DNA from: Roseateles depolymerans
GTDB taxonomy: Bacteria > Pseudomonadota > Gammaproteobacteria > Burkholderiales > Burkholderiaceae_C
Assembly (NCBI GenBank): GCA_003241055.1
Contig: QFOD01000007.1
Span: forward strand, 1 to 64,000
DNA length: 64,000 nt
Reading direction: 5' to 3'
Part shown: positions 15,212 to 24,307 of the stretch, piece by piece
How the letters are laid out: the number at the start of each line of letters is the position of its first letter
Position numbering within the stretch: position 1 is the stretch's first letter
Notes under the pieces: model-generated
The model's database searches: none
Told to the model about the DNA's origin: nothing
The model's input: only the letters and a program-made list of their open reading frames with translations
Position numbers and translations under genes: made by a program

Positions 15212-16951
15212 ATGACCGCCGCCGTTGCCCCCCTGGACGATGCCCCCGCGCTGAACTCGCGCAGCAAGCCCTGGCTGGCCAGCTACCCGGCCGGCGTGCC
15301 AGCCACGGTGAATGCTGCGACCTACCACTCATTGGTCGACCTGCTGAACGAGGCCTTCCACAGGTACCGCAGCCGAGATGCGGCGCTGTGCATGGGGCAG
15401 CGGCTGCGCTTCGAGCAGGTGGACCAGCTCTCCGAGCAACTGGGCGCCTGGCTGCAGGCCCAGGGGCTGAAGCCCGGCGACCGGGTGGCGATCATGATGC
15501 CCAACCTGCTGCAGTACATGGTGGCGATCGCCGCCATCCTGCGTGCCGGCTTCGTCGTCGTGAACGTGAACCCGCTGTACACGCCGCGCGAGCTGGAGCA
15601 TCAGCTCAAGGATTCCGGCGCGCGCGCCATCATCGTGCTGGAGAACTTCGCCCACACGCTGGCCGACGTCATCGCGCACACCGAGGTCCGCCATGTGGTG
15701 CTGGCCTCCATCGGCGACCTGCTGAGCTGGTGGAAGGGGCCGCTGCTGAACTTCGCGGTGCGCCACCTGAAGAAGATGGTGCCCGAGTACCGGCTTGCCG
15801 TGGGTGATGGCCGCACCGTCGTGCGCTTCAACGAGGCGCTGCGCCACGGCGAGCGTCTGACGCTGAAGAAGCCCGAACTGGGGCCCGACGACGTGGCCTT
15901 CCTGCAGTACACCGGCGGCACGACGGGCGTGTCCAAGGGCGCCACGCTGCTGCACCGCAATGTGGTGGCCAACATCCTGCAGGCCGAGGCCTGGTTCCAG
16001 CCCATGCTGTCCAAGCTGCCGGGCGACCTGCAGCTGACCAACATCTGCGCGCTGCCGCTGTATCACATCTTCGCGCTGACGGCCTGCTACATGCTGGGTG
16101 CGCGCATGGGCCATCTCAACATCCTGGTGCCCAACCCGCGCGACATCCCCGGCTTCATCGACACGCTGCGCGGCCACAAGATCCACATCTTCCCGGCGGT
16201 CAACACGCTCTTCAACGCGCTGGCCAACGAGCCAGCGTTCGCCCAGCTGGATTTCTCCGAACTGGTGATCTCCAACGGCGGCGGCATGGCCGTACAGCAA
16301 GCCACGGCCGAGAAATGGCTGAAGGTGACCGGCTGCCCGGTGGTCGAGGGCTACGGCCTGTCGGAGACCTCGCCGGTCGCCACCATCAACCCGCTGGACC
16401 TGCGCGCCTTCAACGGCAGCATCGGCCTGCCGGTGCCGTCCACCGAGATCACGATACGCGACGACGACGGCAACGACCTGCCGCTGGGCGAACGCGGCGA
16501 GATCTGCATCCGCGGCCCCCAGGTGATGGCCGGCTACTGGAAGCGCCCCGACGAGACCGCCAACGTCATGTGCGCCGACGGCTTCTTCAAGAGCGGCGAC
16601 ATCGGCATCATGGACGAGCGCGGCTTCGTGCGCATCGTCGACCGCAAGAAGGACATGATCCTGGTGTCAGGTTTCAACGTCTACCCGACCGAGATCGAGC
16701 AGGTCGTGAACCTGCACCCGGGCGTGCTGGAGTGCGCCGCGGTGGGCATCCCGGATGCCAAGTCCGGCGAAGCGGTCAAGCTCTTCGTCGTGCGCAGCGA
16801 CCCGACGCTCGCCGAGGAGGACCTGGCCGCCTACTGCCACGACCAATTCACCGGCTACAAGCGGCCCAAGCACATCGAGTTCCGCGACGATCTGCCCAAG
16901 ACCAACGTCGGCAAGATCCTGCGCCGCGAACTGCGCAGCGACAAGAGCTGA
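15212..16951 (+). CDS. fadD: long-chain fatty acid-CoA ligase
   Basis: A 579-residue AMP-forming acyl-CoA synthetase that activates fatty acids with ATP and CoA for beta-oxidation. Adenylation motifs are in order: YTGGTTGVSKGATL (about 232), GYGLSETSP (about 380), DGFFKSGDIG, VSGFNVYPTEIE, and the catalytic lysine in PKTNVGKILRREL (about 565). The linker VPEYRL and WFQPML segment match FadD rather than other ligases. I start at ATG 15212 after a GAGG site; a GTG at 15161 would add 17 unusual residues. Confidence 0.94.
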   Translation: MTAAVAPLDDAPALNSRSKPWLASYPAGVPATVNAATYHSLVDLLNEAFHRYRSRDAALCMGQRLRFEQVDQLSEQLGAWLQAQGLKPGDRVAIMMPNLLQYMVAIAAILRAGFVVVNVNPLYTPRELEHQLKDSGARAIIVLENFAHTLADVIAHTEVRHVVLASIGDLLSWWKGPLLNFAVRHLKKMVPEYRLAVGDGRTVVRFNEALRHGERLTLKKPELGPDDVAFLQYTGGTTGVSKGATLLHRNVVANILQAEAWFQPMLSKLPGDLQLTNICALPLYHIFALTACYMLGARMGHLNILVPNPRDIPGFIDTLRGHKIHIFPAVNTLFNALANEPAFAQLDFSELVISNGGGMAVQQATAEKWLKVTGCPVVEGYGLSETSPVATINPLDLRAFNGSIGLPVPSTEITIRDDDGNDLPLGERGEICIRGPQVMAGYWKRPDETANVMCADGFFKSGDIGIMDERGFVRIVDRKKDMILVSGFNVYPTEIEQVVNLHPGVLECAAVGIPDAKSGEAVKLFVVRSDPTLAEEDLAAYCHDQFTGYKRPKHIEFRDDLPKTNVGKILRRELRSDKS

Positions 16952-16960
16952 CACCTCGCA

Positions 16961-16995
16961 CCGGCCGCCGGTCCGCTGCACCCGACTGCGGCCGG
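16961..16995. terminator. possible hairpin between convergent genes
   Basis: CCGGCCGC (16961-16968) can pair with GCGGCCGG (16988-16995) across 19 bases, between the stops of fadD and the lipoprotein gene. There is no T-run, so this is a weak terminator call. Confidence 0.3.
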
Positions 16996-17017
16996 AGGCA
17001 ACAGGGACAGCCCCTCG

Positions 17018-17983
17018 TCAGAACGGGTTGTTCTGCGCGCGCGTGATCGCCATCGAACCGATGCGCTGCTGGACCGTCGGGCCCAGGTAGTGATCCCCGG
17101 CCCACAACCACTGGGTTTCGCTGGCATCGGATTGCAGCGTATCGGAGGTGCAGTCCTGCGCCGCGATGTCGGCGCGGCAGGCCTGATGCGTCACGTCGGT
17201 GAAGCTGAAAGCCGACGGATAGCGCACGATCTGCTGCATGGTCTCGTCCACCAGCACCAGGCCGATCAGGCGGCCGTCGTTCAGCAGGTTCAGTCGCATC
17301 GCGGTGTTGAACGCGGTGCTCAGGTCGTTCAGGAACACCGCCCGGTCGGTATCCGTCTGCAGCAGCTTCTCGTTCTGGCCGAAGGGCGTGTCACCCAACT
17401 CGAACAGCGTCGTGATCAGCACGCGACCGCCGGCATTGGCGATGCGGTTGACCTGCTGGGCCAGCAGCTTGCCGCGGGCCGTCGCCTCGTTGATCAGCGC
17501 ATCGCGCCCTTGCGCCGGGAACTGGCGGTAGAGCTCCAGGATGTCGTTCATGCCGACCATCACCGTCACCAGATCCTTGGACCAGAAACGGTCGTTGGAC
17601 AGGTGCAGGTCGATCTTGTTGACGACATCGGCAACCTTGAAGCCCGCCTCGGCATACATGATGCCCTGGGGCAGCGCGACACCGTTGACGTTGCACTGCC
17701 GGAACACCATGCCGTAGTTGGACGCCAGCATCTGCACCCAGTTCGGGTTCTGCGTGCAATCCAGCAGCTTGGTGTCGGTGTTCAGCCGGTTGATGCCGTA
17801 TTTCTTGCCGGTGTCGAGGATCACCGAAGACTCATCACCGAACGCAATGATGCGCGTCGGCTTGAAGGGGTCGATCTGCTCCGTGCCACCACCGCAACCG
17901 GCAATCAGCGCCGCAGCGGCCAGCGCCGTCATGGCCAGGCCTCGCTTCAACTTCTGGGACACAACTCGATGCATGACGGTCAA
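17018..17983 (-). CDS. SGNH/GDSL-type lipoprotein
   Basis: A 321-residue protein. The signal segment ends in a lipobox (ALIAGC, cysteine 30), so it should be a lipoprotein. The fold follows the SGNH hydrolases: block I at RIIAFGDESS (GDES rather than GDS), block III-like VTVMVGMNDILE, and a C-terminal D-H pair in LWAGDHYLGPTVQQRIG, where D297/H298 may be the acid and base. Catalysis as an esterase is plausible, but the block I variant leaves doubt. It lies 15 bases downstream of tsaC on the same strand and is probably co-transcribed. An internal ATG at codon 4 is an alternative start. Confidence 0.75.
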   Translation of the reverse strand: MTVMHRVVSQKLKRGLAMTALAAAALIAGCGGGTEQIDPFKPTRIIAFGDESSVILDTGKKYGINRLNTDTKLLDCTQNPNWVQMLASNYGMVFRQCNVNGVALPQGIMYAEAGFKVADVVNKIDLHLSNDRFWSKDLVTVMVGMNDILELYRQFPAQGRDALINEATARGKLLAQQVNRIANAGGRVLITTLFELGDTPFGQNEKLLQTDTDRAVFLNDLSTAFNTAMRLNLLNDGRLIGLVLVDETMQQIVRYPSAFSFTDVTHQACRADIAAQDCTSDTLQSDASETQWLWAGDHYLGPTVQQRIGSMAITRAQNNPF

Positions 17984-17998
17984 CTCTAGGGGCAGGAA

Positions 17999-18994
17999 TC
18001 AGTCGGAAAAAGCCGCAGCGGCGCGGCTGAGGCGATCGCGCACACCATCCCAGGCCGGCTCCGGCGGCGGTGCCTCGACCCAGATCTCGCGCACACCCTC
18101 GGCATCGAGGGCACGCAGTACAGCGAAGAGTTCATGAGCCGCCGCCGCCGGGTCCACCGGCATGGGTTGCCAGCGCCAGGCGGCTGCAGCCGTCGGGAAT
18201 TGGGCGCGTGAATATACCGCCACACCTTCAAGCGCTCCGGCGGCGCTGCTGAGCGCCAGCTGCTGCGCCATCGCGGCAGCGCCGAGCAGCCTCACCCGCG
18301 CCGCCGGGGCATAGTGCGCCGCCAGCGTGCCCGAGGCCTTGGGAGCCGCTGCATCCGGCGCACGCAAGGCCTGACCCAGCACGGCCTCGATGCGCTCGCG
18401 GCTCAGCAGGCCGGGGCGCAGCAGCGCCGGATGCTCGCGGCTGCAGTCCACGATGCTGGACTCGATGCCCACGTCGCAGGCCCCGCCATCCAGCACCATC
18501 AGGCCGGGCTCGAACTCGGCCACCACGTGCTGGGCGCGGGTCGGGCTGACCCGACCGAAGCGATTGGCGCTGGGCGCGGCAACACCGGCCACACCCAGAC
18601 CGCGCGCGGCCGCCAGCACGGCACGTGCCACCGGATGCGAGGGCGAGCGCAGCGCCACCGTGGCCTGGCCGCCGGCGGCAGCCTGGGCAACGCCTGGACG
18701 GCGCGGCACGATGACGGTGAGCGGCCCGGGCCAGAAGGCGGCCATCAGGCGGCGTGCGCTGTCGGGCAGGCGTTCGGCAAAGGGCTCGGCCCCAGCCTCG
18801 TCCAGCACGTGCACGATCAGCGGGTGATCGGCCGGCCGGCCCTTGGCCGCGAAGATCTTGGCCACGGCGGCATCCTCATCGGCGCGCGCCGCCAGCCCGT
18901 AGACCGTCTCGGTCGGCAGGCCCAGCAGTTCACCATCGGCCAGGCGCCGTGCAGCGGCCTGGATGGCGGCAGGATCGTGTCCGGGCAGCAGCAT
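17999..18994 (-). CDS. tsaC: L-threonylcarbamoyladenylate synthase (Sua5 type)
   Basis: A 331-residue enzyme that makes threonylcarbamoyl-AMP from threonine, bicarbonate and ATP for the t6A modification of ANN-decoding tRNAs. Residues about 10-190 are the YrdC domain (GLPTETVYGLAA, KIFAAKGRPADHPLIVHV, FWPGPLTVIV, APSANRFGRVSPT). The remainder is the Sua5 C-terminal domain (LRPGLLSRERIEAVLG..., SGTLAAHYAPAARVRLL), so it is the long form. The ATG overlaps the purK stop by one base (TGATG). Confidence 0.93.
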   Translation of the reverse strand: MLLPGHDPAAIQAAARRLADGELLGLPTETVYGLAARADEDAAVAKIFAAKGRPADHPLIVHVLDEAGAEPFAERLPDSARRLMAAFWPGPLTVIVPRRPGVAQAAAGGQATVALRSPSHPVARAVLAAARGLGVAGVAAPSANRFGRVSPTRAQHVVAEFEPGLMVLDGGACDVGIESSIVDCSREHPALLRPGLLSRERIEAVLGQALRAPDAAAPKASGTLAAHYAPAARVRLLGAAAMAQQLALSSAAGALEGVAVYSRAQFPTAAAAWRWQPMPVDPAAAAHELFAVLRALDAEGVREIWVEAPPPEPAWDGVRDRLSRAAAAFSD

Positions 18995-20193
18995 CAGAAG
19001 TCGTGATGGGGCAGGCCCAGCAGCTTCGCCGCCTGCACGGCCACCGCACGGGCGGCCTCGGCCGTCGCCGCGGTCACGTTCAGATGACCCATCTTGCGGC
19101 CATGCCGTGCCTCGAGCTTGCCGTAGAGGTGCAGGTGCGTGCCGGGCAGGGCCAGCACGCGATCCCAGTGCGGCGTCTGCGCCGTATCGCCGGCAGCGAA
19201 CCACAGGTCACCCAGCAGATTGAGCATCAGGCTGGCCGAATGCTGGCGCGGCTCGGGCAGCGGCAGGCCCGCCAGAGCACGGGCCTGCAGCTCGAACTGC
19301 GACACGCTGGCGCCGTTCATCGTCCAATGCCCGGAGTTGTGCGGCCGCGGCGCCATCTCGTTGACGACCAGGCGACCGTCGGCCAGCCAGAAGAACTCCA
19401 CGCACAGCACGCCGACATAGGCCAGCGCCTGCGCCACCTGTCGGGCCGCCGCCACCGCCTGGGCCTGCACCTCGCTCGGGATGGCGTGAGCCGGCACCTC
19501 GGTGACGGCCAGGATGCCGTCCCGGTGCAGGTTCTGCTGCGCCGGAAAATTCACCATCGCACCGTCGGCACCACGCGCGACGATGACGCTCAGCTCGGCG
19601 CGCAAGGGCAGCAGCTGCTCCAGCACGCAGGGCACGCGCTTGAGCTGCGCCCAGGCCGCCGCCAGCTCGGCCGCATCGCGCACGCGCACCTGGCCCTTGC
19701 CGTCGTAGCCCATGCGCGCCGTCTTCAGGATGCCGGGCAGCAGCGCGCCGTCCACGGCCGCGAGCTCGGCCTCGGTCGTGATGACCGCATGCGGCGCACA
19801 GGCCACGCCGGCCTTCACGAAATGGGCCTTCTCGACCGCGCGGTCCTGGCAGACCGCAACGGCCGCCGCCGCCGGTGCGACGACGCGGCTGGCGGCCAGG
19901 GTCTGCAGGGCCTGGGCCGGCACGTTCTCGAATTCGGTGGTGACGGCGTCGCACTCGCGCGCCAGCGCGGCCAGGCCTGCTTCGTCCAGGTAGTCCGCGC
20001 GGATGTGCAGGTCAGCCACGGCGCCGGCCGGGCTGGCCGGATCGGCATCCAGCACCGCGCAGCGGTAGCCCAGCGACTGGGCCGCCTGCACGAGCATGCG
20101 GCCCAGCTGGCCGCCGCCCAGCACGCCCAGCGTGGCCGGCCGACCGTCGACCGCACGCACGCCGGGCAGCAGCACAGGCTGAGGCGCGGTCAT
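18994..20193 (-). CDS. purK: N5-carboxyaminoimidazole ribonucleotide synthase
   Basis: A 399-residue ATP-grasp enzyme of purine synthesis: 5-aminoimidazole ribonucleotide + bicarbonate + ATP to N5-CAIR. It starts with the nucleotide-binding TLGVLGGGQLGRMLVQAA, followed by the EFENVPAQAL, GYDGKGQVRV and EFFWLADGRLVVNEMAPRPHNSGHWT segments typical of PurK. One-base overlaps join it to purE upstream and tsaC downstream, a tight operon. Confidence 0.96.
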   Translation of the reverse strand: MTAPQPVLLPGVRAVDGRPATLGVLGGGQLGRMLVQAAQSLGYRCAVLDADPASPAGAVADLHIRADYLDEAGLAALARECDAVTTEFENVPAQALQTLAASRVVAPAAAAVAVCQDRAVEKAHFVKAGVACAPHAVITTEAELAAVDGALLPGILKTARMGYDGKGQVRVRDAAELAAAWAQLKRVPCVLEQLLPLRAELSVIVARGADGAMVNFPAQQNLHRDGILAVTEVPAHAIPSEVQAQAVAAARQVAQALAYVGVLCVEFFWLADGRLVVNEMAPRPHNSGHWTMNGASVSQFELQARALAGLPLPEPRQHSASLMLNLLGDLWFAAGDTAQTPHWDRVLALPGTHLHLYGKLEARHGRKMGHLNVTAATAEAARAVAVQAAKLLGLPHHDF

Positions 20194-20705
20194 CAGCTCA
20201 GGTCCTCGGTCATGGCCTGGGCCACGGCCGTCTGGCGCGCCCGGTAGGCCTGGAGCTTGTCGGCCAGTACCGCATCGGTCGAGGCCAGCATGGCCACGGC
20301 GAACAGCGCCGCATTGGCCGCCCCGGCCGTGCCGATCGCGAAGGTGGCCACCGGGATGCCCTTGGGCATCTGCACGATGCTGTGCAGCGAATCGACGCCC
20401 TGCAGGTGCCGGCTGGCCACGGGCACCCCCAGCACCGGCACGATGGTCTTGGCCGCCAGCATGCCGGGCAGGTGCGCGGCGCCCCCGGCGCCGGCGATGA
20501 TGGCGCGCAGGCGCCGACCGGCCGCACTTTCCGCGTACGCGAACATGTCGTCGGGCATGCGGTGGGCCGAAACCACCCTTGCCTCGAAGGCGACGCCGAA
20601 CTCGGTCAGAATCTCGGCAGCCTGTTTCATCGTTTCCCAGTCACTGCTGGAGCCCATCACGATGCCGATCGTCGGCTCGGGGTTCGAAAGGGCTGGGGTC
20701 GACAA
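20193..20705 (-). CDS. purE: N5-carboxyaminoimidazole ribonucleotide mutase
   Basis: A PurE class I mutase of about 170 residues converting N5-CAIR to CAIR. Signature regions are TIGIVMGSSSDWETM, RVVSAHRMPDD, IIAGAGGAAHLPGM and VPVLGVPVASRHLQGVDSLHSIVQMPKGIPVATFAIG. The start is uncertain. I favour the TTG at 20705 (a GGAG site 6-7 bases upstream, giving the usual family length). An in-frame ATG at 20774 would overlap the divergent thioredoxin start at 20773. The downstream purK overlaps by one base. Confidence 0.9.
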   Translation of the reverse strand: MSTPALSNPEPTIGIVMGSSSDWETMKQAAEILTEFGVAFEARVVSAHRMPDDMFAYAESAAGRRLRAIIAGAGGAAHLPGMLAAKTIVPVLGVPVASRHLQGVDSLHSIVQMPKGIPVATFAIGTAGAANAALFAVAMLASTDAVLADKLQAYRARQTAVAQAMTEDLS

Positions 20706-20772
20706 GGCGTGCTCCGCAAGACTCTGGACAAGCTCTTGATTGTAGGTGGCACGCCCCGAACTCCTTCCCGCC

Positions 20773-21723
20773 ATGATCGACATCACCCTCCAGAACTTCG
20801 AAGCCGAACTCATCTTTGCCTCCCAGCAACGTCCGGTACTGCTGGACATCTGGGCCCCCTGGTGCGGCCCCTGTCGCACGCTGGGCCCGATGCTGGAAAA
20901 GCTCGAAGAGGCCTACGATGGCCGCTTCACGCTGGCCAAGCTCAACAGCGACGAGGTGCCCGAGATCGCCACGCAGCTCAGCCAGATGTTCGGGGTGCGC
21001 AGCATTCCGTTCTGCGTGATGTTCGTCGGCGGCCAGCCCGTCGACGGCTTCGTGGGCGCCCTGCCCGAGGCGCAGATCCGCGAATTCCTGGACAAGCACG
21101 TACCCGCCGGCGAAGCACTGGCGGCCGAAGCCGAGGTCGAGGAGGCGGAAAGCCTGCTGGCCGAGGGCGATGTGGACGCGGCGCTGGCCAAGCTGGCCCA
21201 TGCGGTCGAGATGGACCCCGCCAACGAAGCCGCCCGCTTCGATCTCGTCAAAGCCTTGCTTGAAGCCGGCCGCACCGAGGCGGCACGCGCGGTATTCGAT
21301 CCCGTCGCGGCGCTGGCGGCCGACACAATCACGCCGCACGCCCGCTTCGCCGCGCTGGCCGTGTGGCTGAGCGCCGCCGAGGCGCCCCCGGCGGACGCCG
21401 CGGCACTGCAGGCGGCGATCGCGGCCAACCGGCGCGACTTCGACGCCCGGTTCGCGCTGGCCATGTCGGCACTGGCCGCCCAGCGCTTCACCGACGCGAT
21501 GGACGAACTGCTCGAGATCATCATGCGCGACAAGACCTGGAACGGCGAGGCGGCCCGCAAGGCCTATGTCGCCATCCTGGAACTGCTCACCAAGCCCGCG
21601 CCGAAGGTGGCCGCCGAAGCCAAGAGCGGCGGCACGCTGGAGATCGCCGGCAGGTCCGCTGCCGTGCAGAGCGACCCGCTGATCGACGGCTACCGTCGCA
21701 AGCTGTCGATGGCGCTGTTCTGA
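20773..21723 (+). CDS. thioredoxin-TPR fusion protein (CnoX/YbbN-like chaperedoxin)
   Basis: A 316-residue protein: thioredoxin domain (residues about 5-110) with an intact WCGPC (C31, C34), followed by a TPR-like helical half (AEVEEAESLLAEGDVDAALAKLAHAVEMDPANEAARFDLVKALLEAG...) and a C-terminal region. This is the layout of CnoX/YbbN, a holdase that transfers clients to GroEL and DnaK. E. coli CnoX lacks a redox-active WCGPC, so this version may also reduce disulfides or form mixed disulfides. It is divergent from purE with at most 67 bases between starts. Confidence 0.88.
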   Translation: MIDITLQNFEAELIFASQQRPVLLDIWAPWCGPCRTLGPMLEKLEEAYDGRFTLAKLNSDEVPEIATQLSQMFGVRSIPFCVMFVGGQPVDGFVGALPEAQIREFLDKHVPAGEALAAEAEVEEAESLLAEGDVDAALAKLAHAVEMDPANEAARFDLVKALLEAGRTEAARAVFDPVAALAADTITPHARFAALAVWLSAAEAPPADAAALQAAIAANRRDFDARFALAMSALAAQRFTDAMDELLEIIMRDKTWNGEAARKAYVAILELLTKPAPKVAAEAKSGGTLEIAGRSAAVQSDPLIDGYRRKLSMALF

Positions 21724-21856
21724 ACACTGGCGGATGCCCTCAGGGGCGGTGATCGGTCGGCCGGCTCTTCCGATCCATGCGACATAGGCACACCGCAGTC
21801 CCCCTAATGCGTTGATCGTGAGGTCGCGCGATAGTGGCGATTTCTTGGAGACCTTT

Positions 21857-22186
21857 ATGCGCCTGGGTTGGATTGCCTGCTGCGTTGTTGCTTTGACCGC
21901 CTGTGCGGCTCCCCAATGGAGCCGCCCCGGGGCGACTGCGCAAGATCTGGAGAAGGACAAGGAGCAATGCGGTGGCCGTGCCTTGAGCACCCTGCCCATC
22001 AACATGGTGATGATCAGCACGGGATGGGATTCCCCGCCCCGTCGGGAGTGCACCTCGTCGCCCAGTGGCCCCAATTGCGTCAACGTTCCGGGCATCCCCG
22101 CTGCGCCGCGGCTCACCGACGTCAATGAAACCCCGCGAGCCAAGCTGGCCGACGCCTGTCTGAAGTCTCTCGGCTGGTCGCGCTAG
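21857..22186 (+). CDS. small lipoprotein, hypothetical
   Basis: A 109-residue protein with a lipoprotein signal (VVALTACAAPQW, lipobox LTAC). The mature part carries four further cysteines that could form disulfides and no known domain (KEQCGG, RRECTSSPSGPNCVNVPG, KLADACLKSLGW). A GGAG site stands upstream of the ATG at 21857. It is isolated and convergent with the TPR-like gene. Confidence 0.72.
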   Translation: MRLGWIACCVVALTACAAPQWSRPGATAQDLEKDKEQCGGRALSTLPINMVMISTGWDSPPRRECTSSPSGPNCVNVPGIPAAPRLTDVNETPRAKLADACLKSLGWSR

Positions 22187-22206
22187 CCCGCTTGTCTTGT
22201 GCTGCG

Positions 22207-23346
22207 TCACAGGCCGGGCAGCTCTCTCAGAGCAGCAGCGCTCAGGGCTTCAGACCAGCTGGAGCGCTGCGACCGTTCCAAAGCCAAGGCATCCTGCAAC
22301 TCGACGCGATGCGGCTCGGCCCGCGCCGAAGCGCCGGCCAGCTCGTAGGCCTGGATCAGGCGCTGTCGCAGCGCGACCAGTTCGTCCGCATCGGCGCCCA
22401 AGGCCGTGATCGACGGGGCCAGGCTGGACGCCCAGTCGGCCAGGCGTGTTGCAAGCTCGAAGTCGCCGAGGCGGGCACGGCACCAGGCCAGTTCGGCCAG
22501 CAGGCTCGGGCCCAGCTGACGCAGGCCGTTGGCCAGCACACTTGGCAGCTGAGCCTCCAGCAACGCCACGGCGGCGGCCCAACGGCCCATCAACGCCAGC
22601 AGTTGCGCCCGTACCAGCGGGGTCAGGTCGCCGCGCACGGCGCCGCCGGCGATCTGGTCGAGATTGCCCACCGAATCGATGCCCAGCAACTGCCCCGGCG
22701 CTTCGCGAGGCTCGCCGTCGAGAGCCTCGCGGCGCAGCCGGGCCACCCGTTGCTGGGTCTGGTTGTAGACGGCAGCGGCCAGGCCGGCATCGTCGCCCTG
22801 CTGCCCGGCAAACAGGCGCGCCTGGAAGTCCCAATACCGTGCGGCTTCGACATCGCCCGCCAGTGCCCAGGCCGTACCCAGCGCGCATGCGAGCCTGAAG
22901 CCCACGGCGGCCGCCTGCAGCCCCAATGCCTCCAATGCCGCCATGGCCCGGGCGGCATGCCTCACGAAAAGCTCCTGCTGCCGGTGCACGGCGGCCCACT
23001 GGGCCACCCAGGCGTCGGCATGGGCCGCCAGGACGGCATCGCCCGCCGCCAGCGCAAGCGCCTGCTGGAAGCGCTCACAGGCTTCACTGCCGAAGCTGGA
23101 AAAGTAGATCCATTGCCCTTCGGCCAGTTGCAGCCAGCCGGCCAGGCGTGCGTCCGCCAGCCTCAGGGACTCGCCATGCAGCCGGTTGAGCGCCTGACGC
23201 GCACGCGCCTCGCGGCCATGCCTCAGGTCCAGCACCGCTCGCTGGACCTCGAGCACCGCCCGCACTGAAGGCTCATGAGCCGCAGCGATCTCCGCATCCA
23301 GGCGCTGATCCAGACGGCGCGGCGGGGGAGCGGATGGGCGGCTCAT
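22207..23346 (-). CDS. TPR-like helical repeat protein, hypothetical
   Basis: A 379-residue protein, Ala/Leu-rich, made of helix pairs that look like degenerate tetratricopeptide repeats (for example ALEALGLQAAAVGFRLACALGTAWALAGDVEAARYWDFQARLFAG and LADWASSLAPSITALGADADELVALRQRLIQAYELAG). No signal peptide or output domain. It resembles the repeat part of some GGDEF or LuxR-type sensors without the effector. It follows purC by 12 bases on the same strand. Function unknown. Confidence 0.7.
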   Translation of the reverse strand: MSRPSAPPPRRLDQRLDAEIAAAHEPSVRAVLEVQRAVLDLRHGREARARQALNRLHGESLRLADARLAGWLQLAEGQWIYFSSFGSEACERFQQALALAAGDAVLAAHADAWVAQWAAVHRQQELFVRHAARAMAALEALGLQAAAVGFRLACALGTAWALAGDVEAARYWDFQARLFAGQQGDDAGLAAAVYNQTQQRVARLRREALDGEPREAPGQLLGIDSVGNLDQIAGGAVRGDLTPLVRAQLLALMGRWAAAVALLEAQLPSVLANGLRQLGPSLLAELAWCRARLGDFELATRLADWASSLAPSITALGADADELVALRQRLIQAYELAGASARAEPHRVELQDALALERSQRSSWSEALSAAALRELPGL

Positions 23347-23358
23347 GGCCCCAGGGCC

Positions 23359-24258
23359 TCATGAGGTCAGGCGCTGCAGCGCCTCTTCGTACTTCTGCAG
23401 CGTCTTGGCGATCACCTCGGGCGGCAGCGCCGGGGCGGGGGCGGTCTTGCCCCAGGGCTTGCCGTCCACCGTGGCCTGCTCCAGCCAGTCGCGCACGAAC
23501 TGCTTGTCGTAGCTGGGCGGGTTGCTGCCCGGCGCATAGCTCTCGACCGGCCAGTAGCGCGAGGAGTCGGGCGTCAGCACCTCGTCCATCAGCGTCAGCG
23601 TGCCGTCGGCGTCCAGGCCGAACTCGAACTTGGTGTCGGCAATGATGATGCCCTTGGTCAGCGCATAGTCGGCCGCGCGCTGGTAGAGCTGGATGGAGAG
23701 GTCGCGCACCCGGGTAGCGAGGTCGACGCCGATGATCTCCACCATCTTGTCGAAGGAGATGTTCTCGTCGTGGTCGCCCATCTCGGCCTTGGTGGCGGGC
23801 GTGAAGATGGGCGCGGGCAACTTGTCGGCATTGCGCAGGCCGGCGGGCAGCGCGACACCGCAGACGCTGCCGTTCTTCTGGTACTCGGCCCAGCCGCTGC
23901 CGGCGAGATAGCCACGCACCACGGCCTCGACCGGCAGCGGCCTCAGGCGCTTGACCAGCATCGCGCGGTCGCGGATCTGCTCGCGCTCGGCCTCGCTGGC
24001 AACGGCACTCAGCGGGTCCTGGCCGGTCAGGTGGTTGGGGACGATGCCGTCCAGCTTGTCGAACCAGAACAGCGCCATGCGGGTCAGCAGCGCGCCCTTG
24101 CCCGGGATGGGCTCGCCCATGATGACGTCGAAGGCGGACAGGCGGTCGCTGGCGACCATCAGGATGCGGTCCTCGCCGACAGCGTAGTTTTCACGCACCT
24201 TGCCGCGGCCAAGCAGCGGCAGGGAGCTCAGGGAGGACTGGTAGAGGGCGCTGGACAT
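23359..24258 (-). CDS. purC: phosphoribosylaminoimidazole-succinocarboxamide synthase
   Basis: A 299-residue SAICAR synthetase, the purine pathway step that joins aspartate to CAIR with ATP. Motifs: LLGRGKVRENYAV, RLSAFDVIMGEPIPGKG, VKRLRPLPVEAVVRGYLAGSGWAEYQ, IIIADTKFEFG, LTLMDEVLTPDSSRYWP. The frame is open upstream to 24375, but the ATG at 24258 (MSSALYQSS) is where homologues begin. It lies in a same-strand run with fba and the cyclotransferase-like gene; purE/purK are about 2.6 kb away on the same strand. Confidence 0.96.
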   Translation of the reverse strand: MSSALYQSSLSSLPLLGRGKVRENYAVGEDRILMVASDRLSAFDVIMGEPIPGKGALLTRMALFWFDKLDGIVPNHLTGQDPLSAVASEAEREQIRDRAMLVKRLRPLPVEAVVRGYLAGSGWAEYQKNGSVCGVALPAGLRNADKLPAPIFTPATKAEMGDHDENISFDKMVEIIGVDLATRVRDLSIQLYQRAADYALTKGIIIADTKFEFGLDADGTLTLMDEVLTPDSSRYWPVESYAPGSNPPSYDKQFVRDWLEQATVDGKPWGKTAPAPALPPEVIAKTLQKYEEALQRLTS

Positions 24259-24307
24259 GTCGGGCGGGCTGCCCCGCGGGCAGCGGTCTCGGGAGGAAGC
24301 CGGGATT

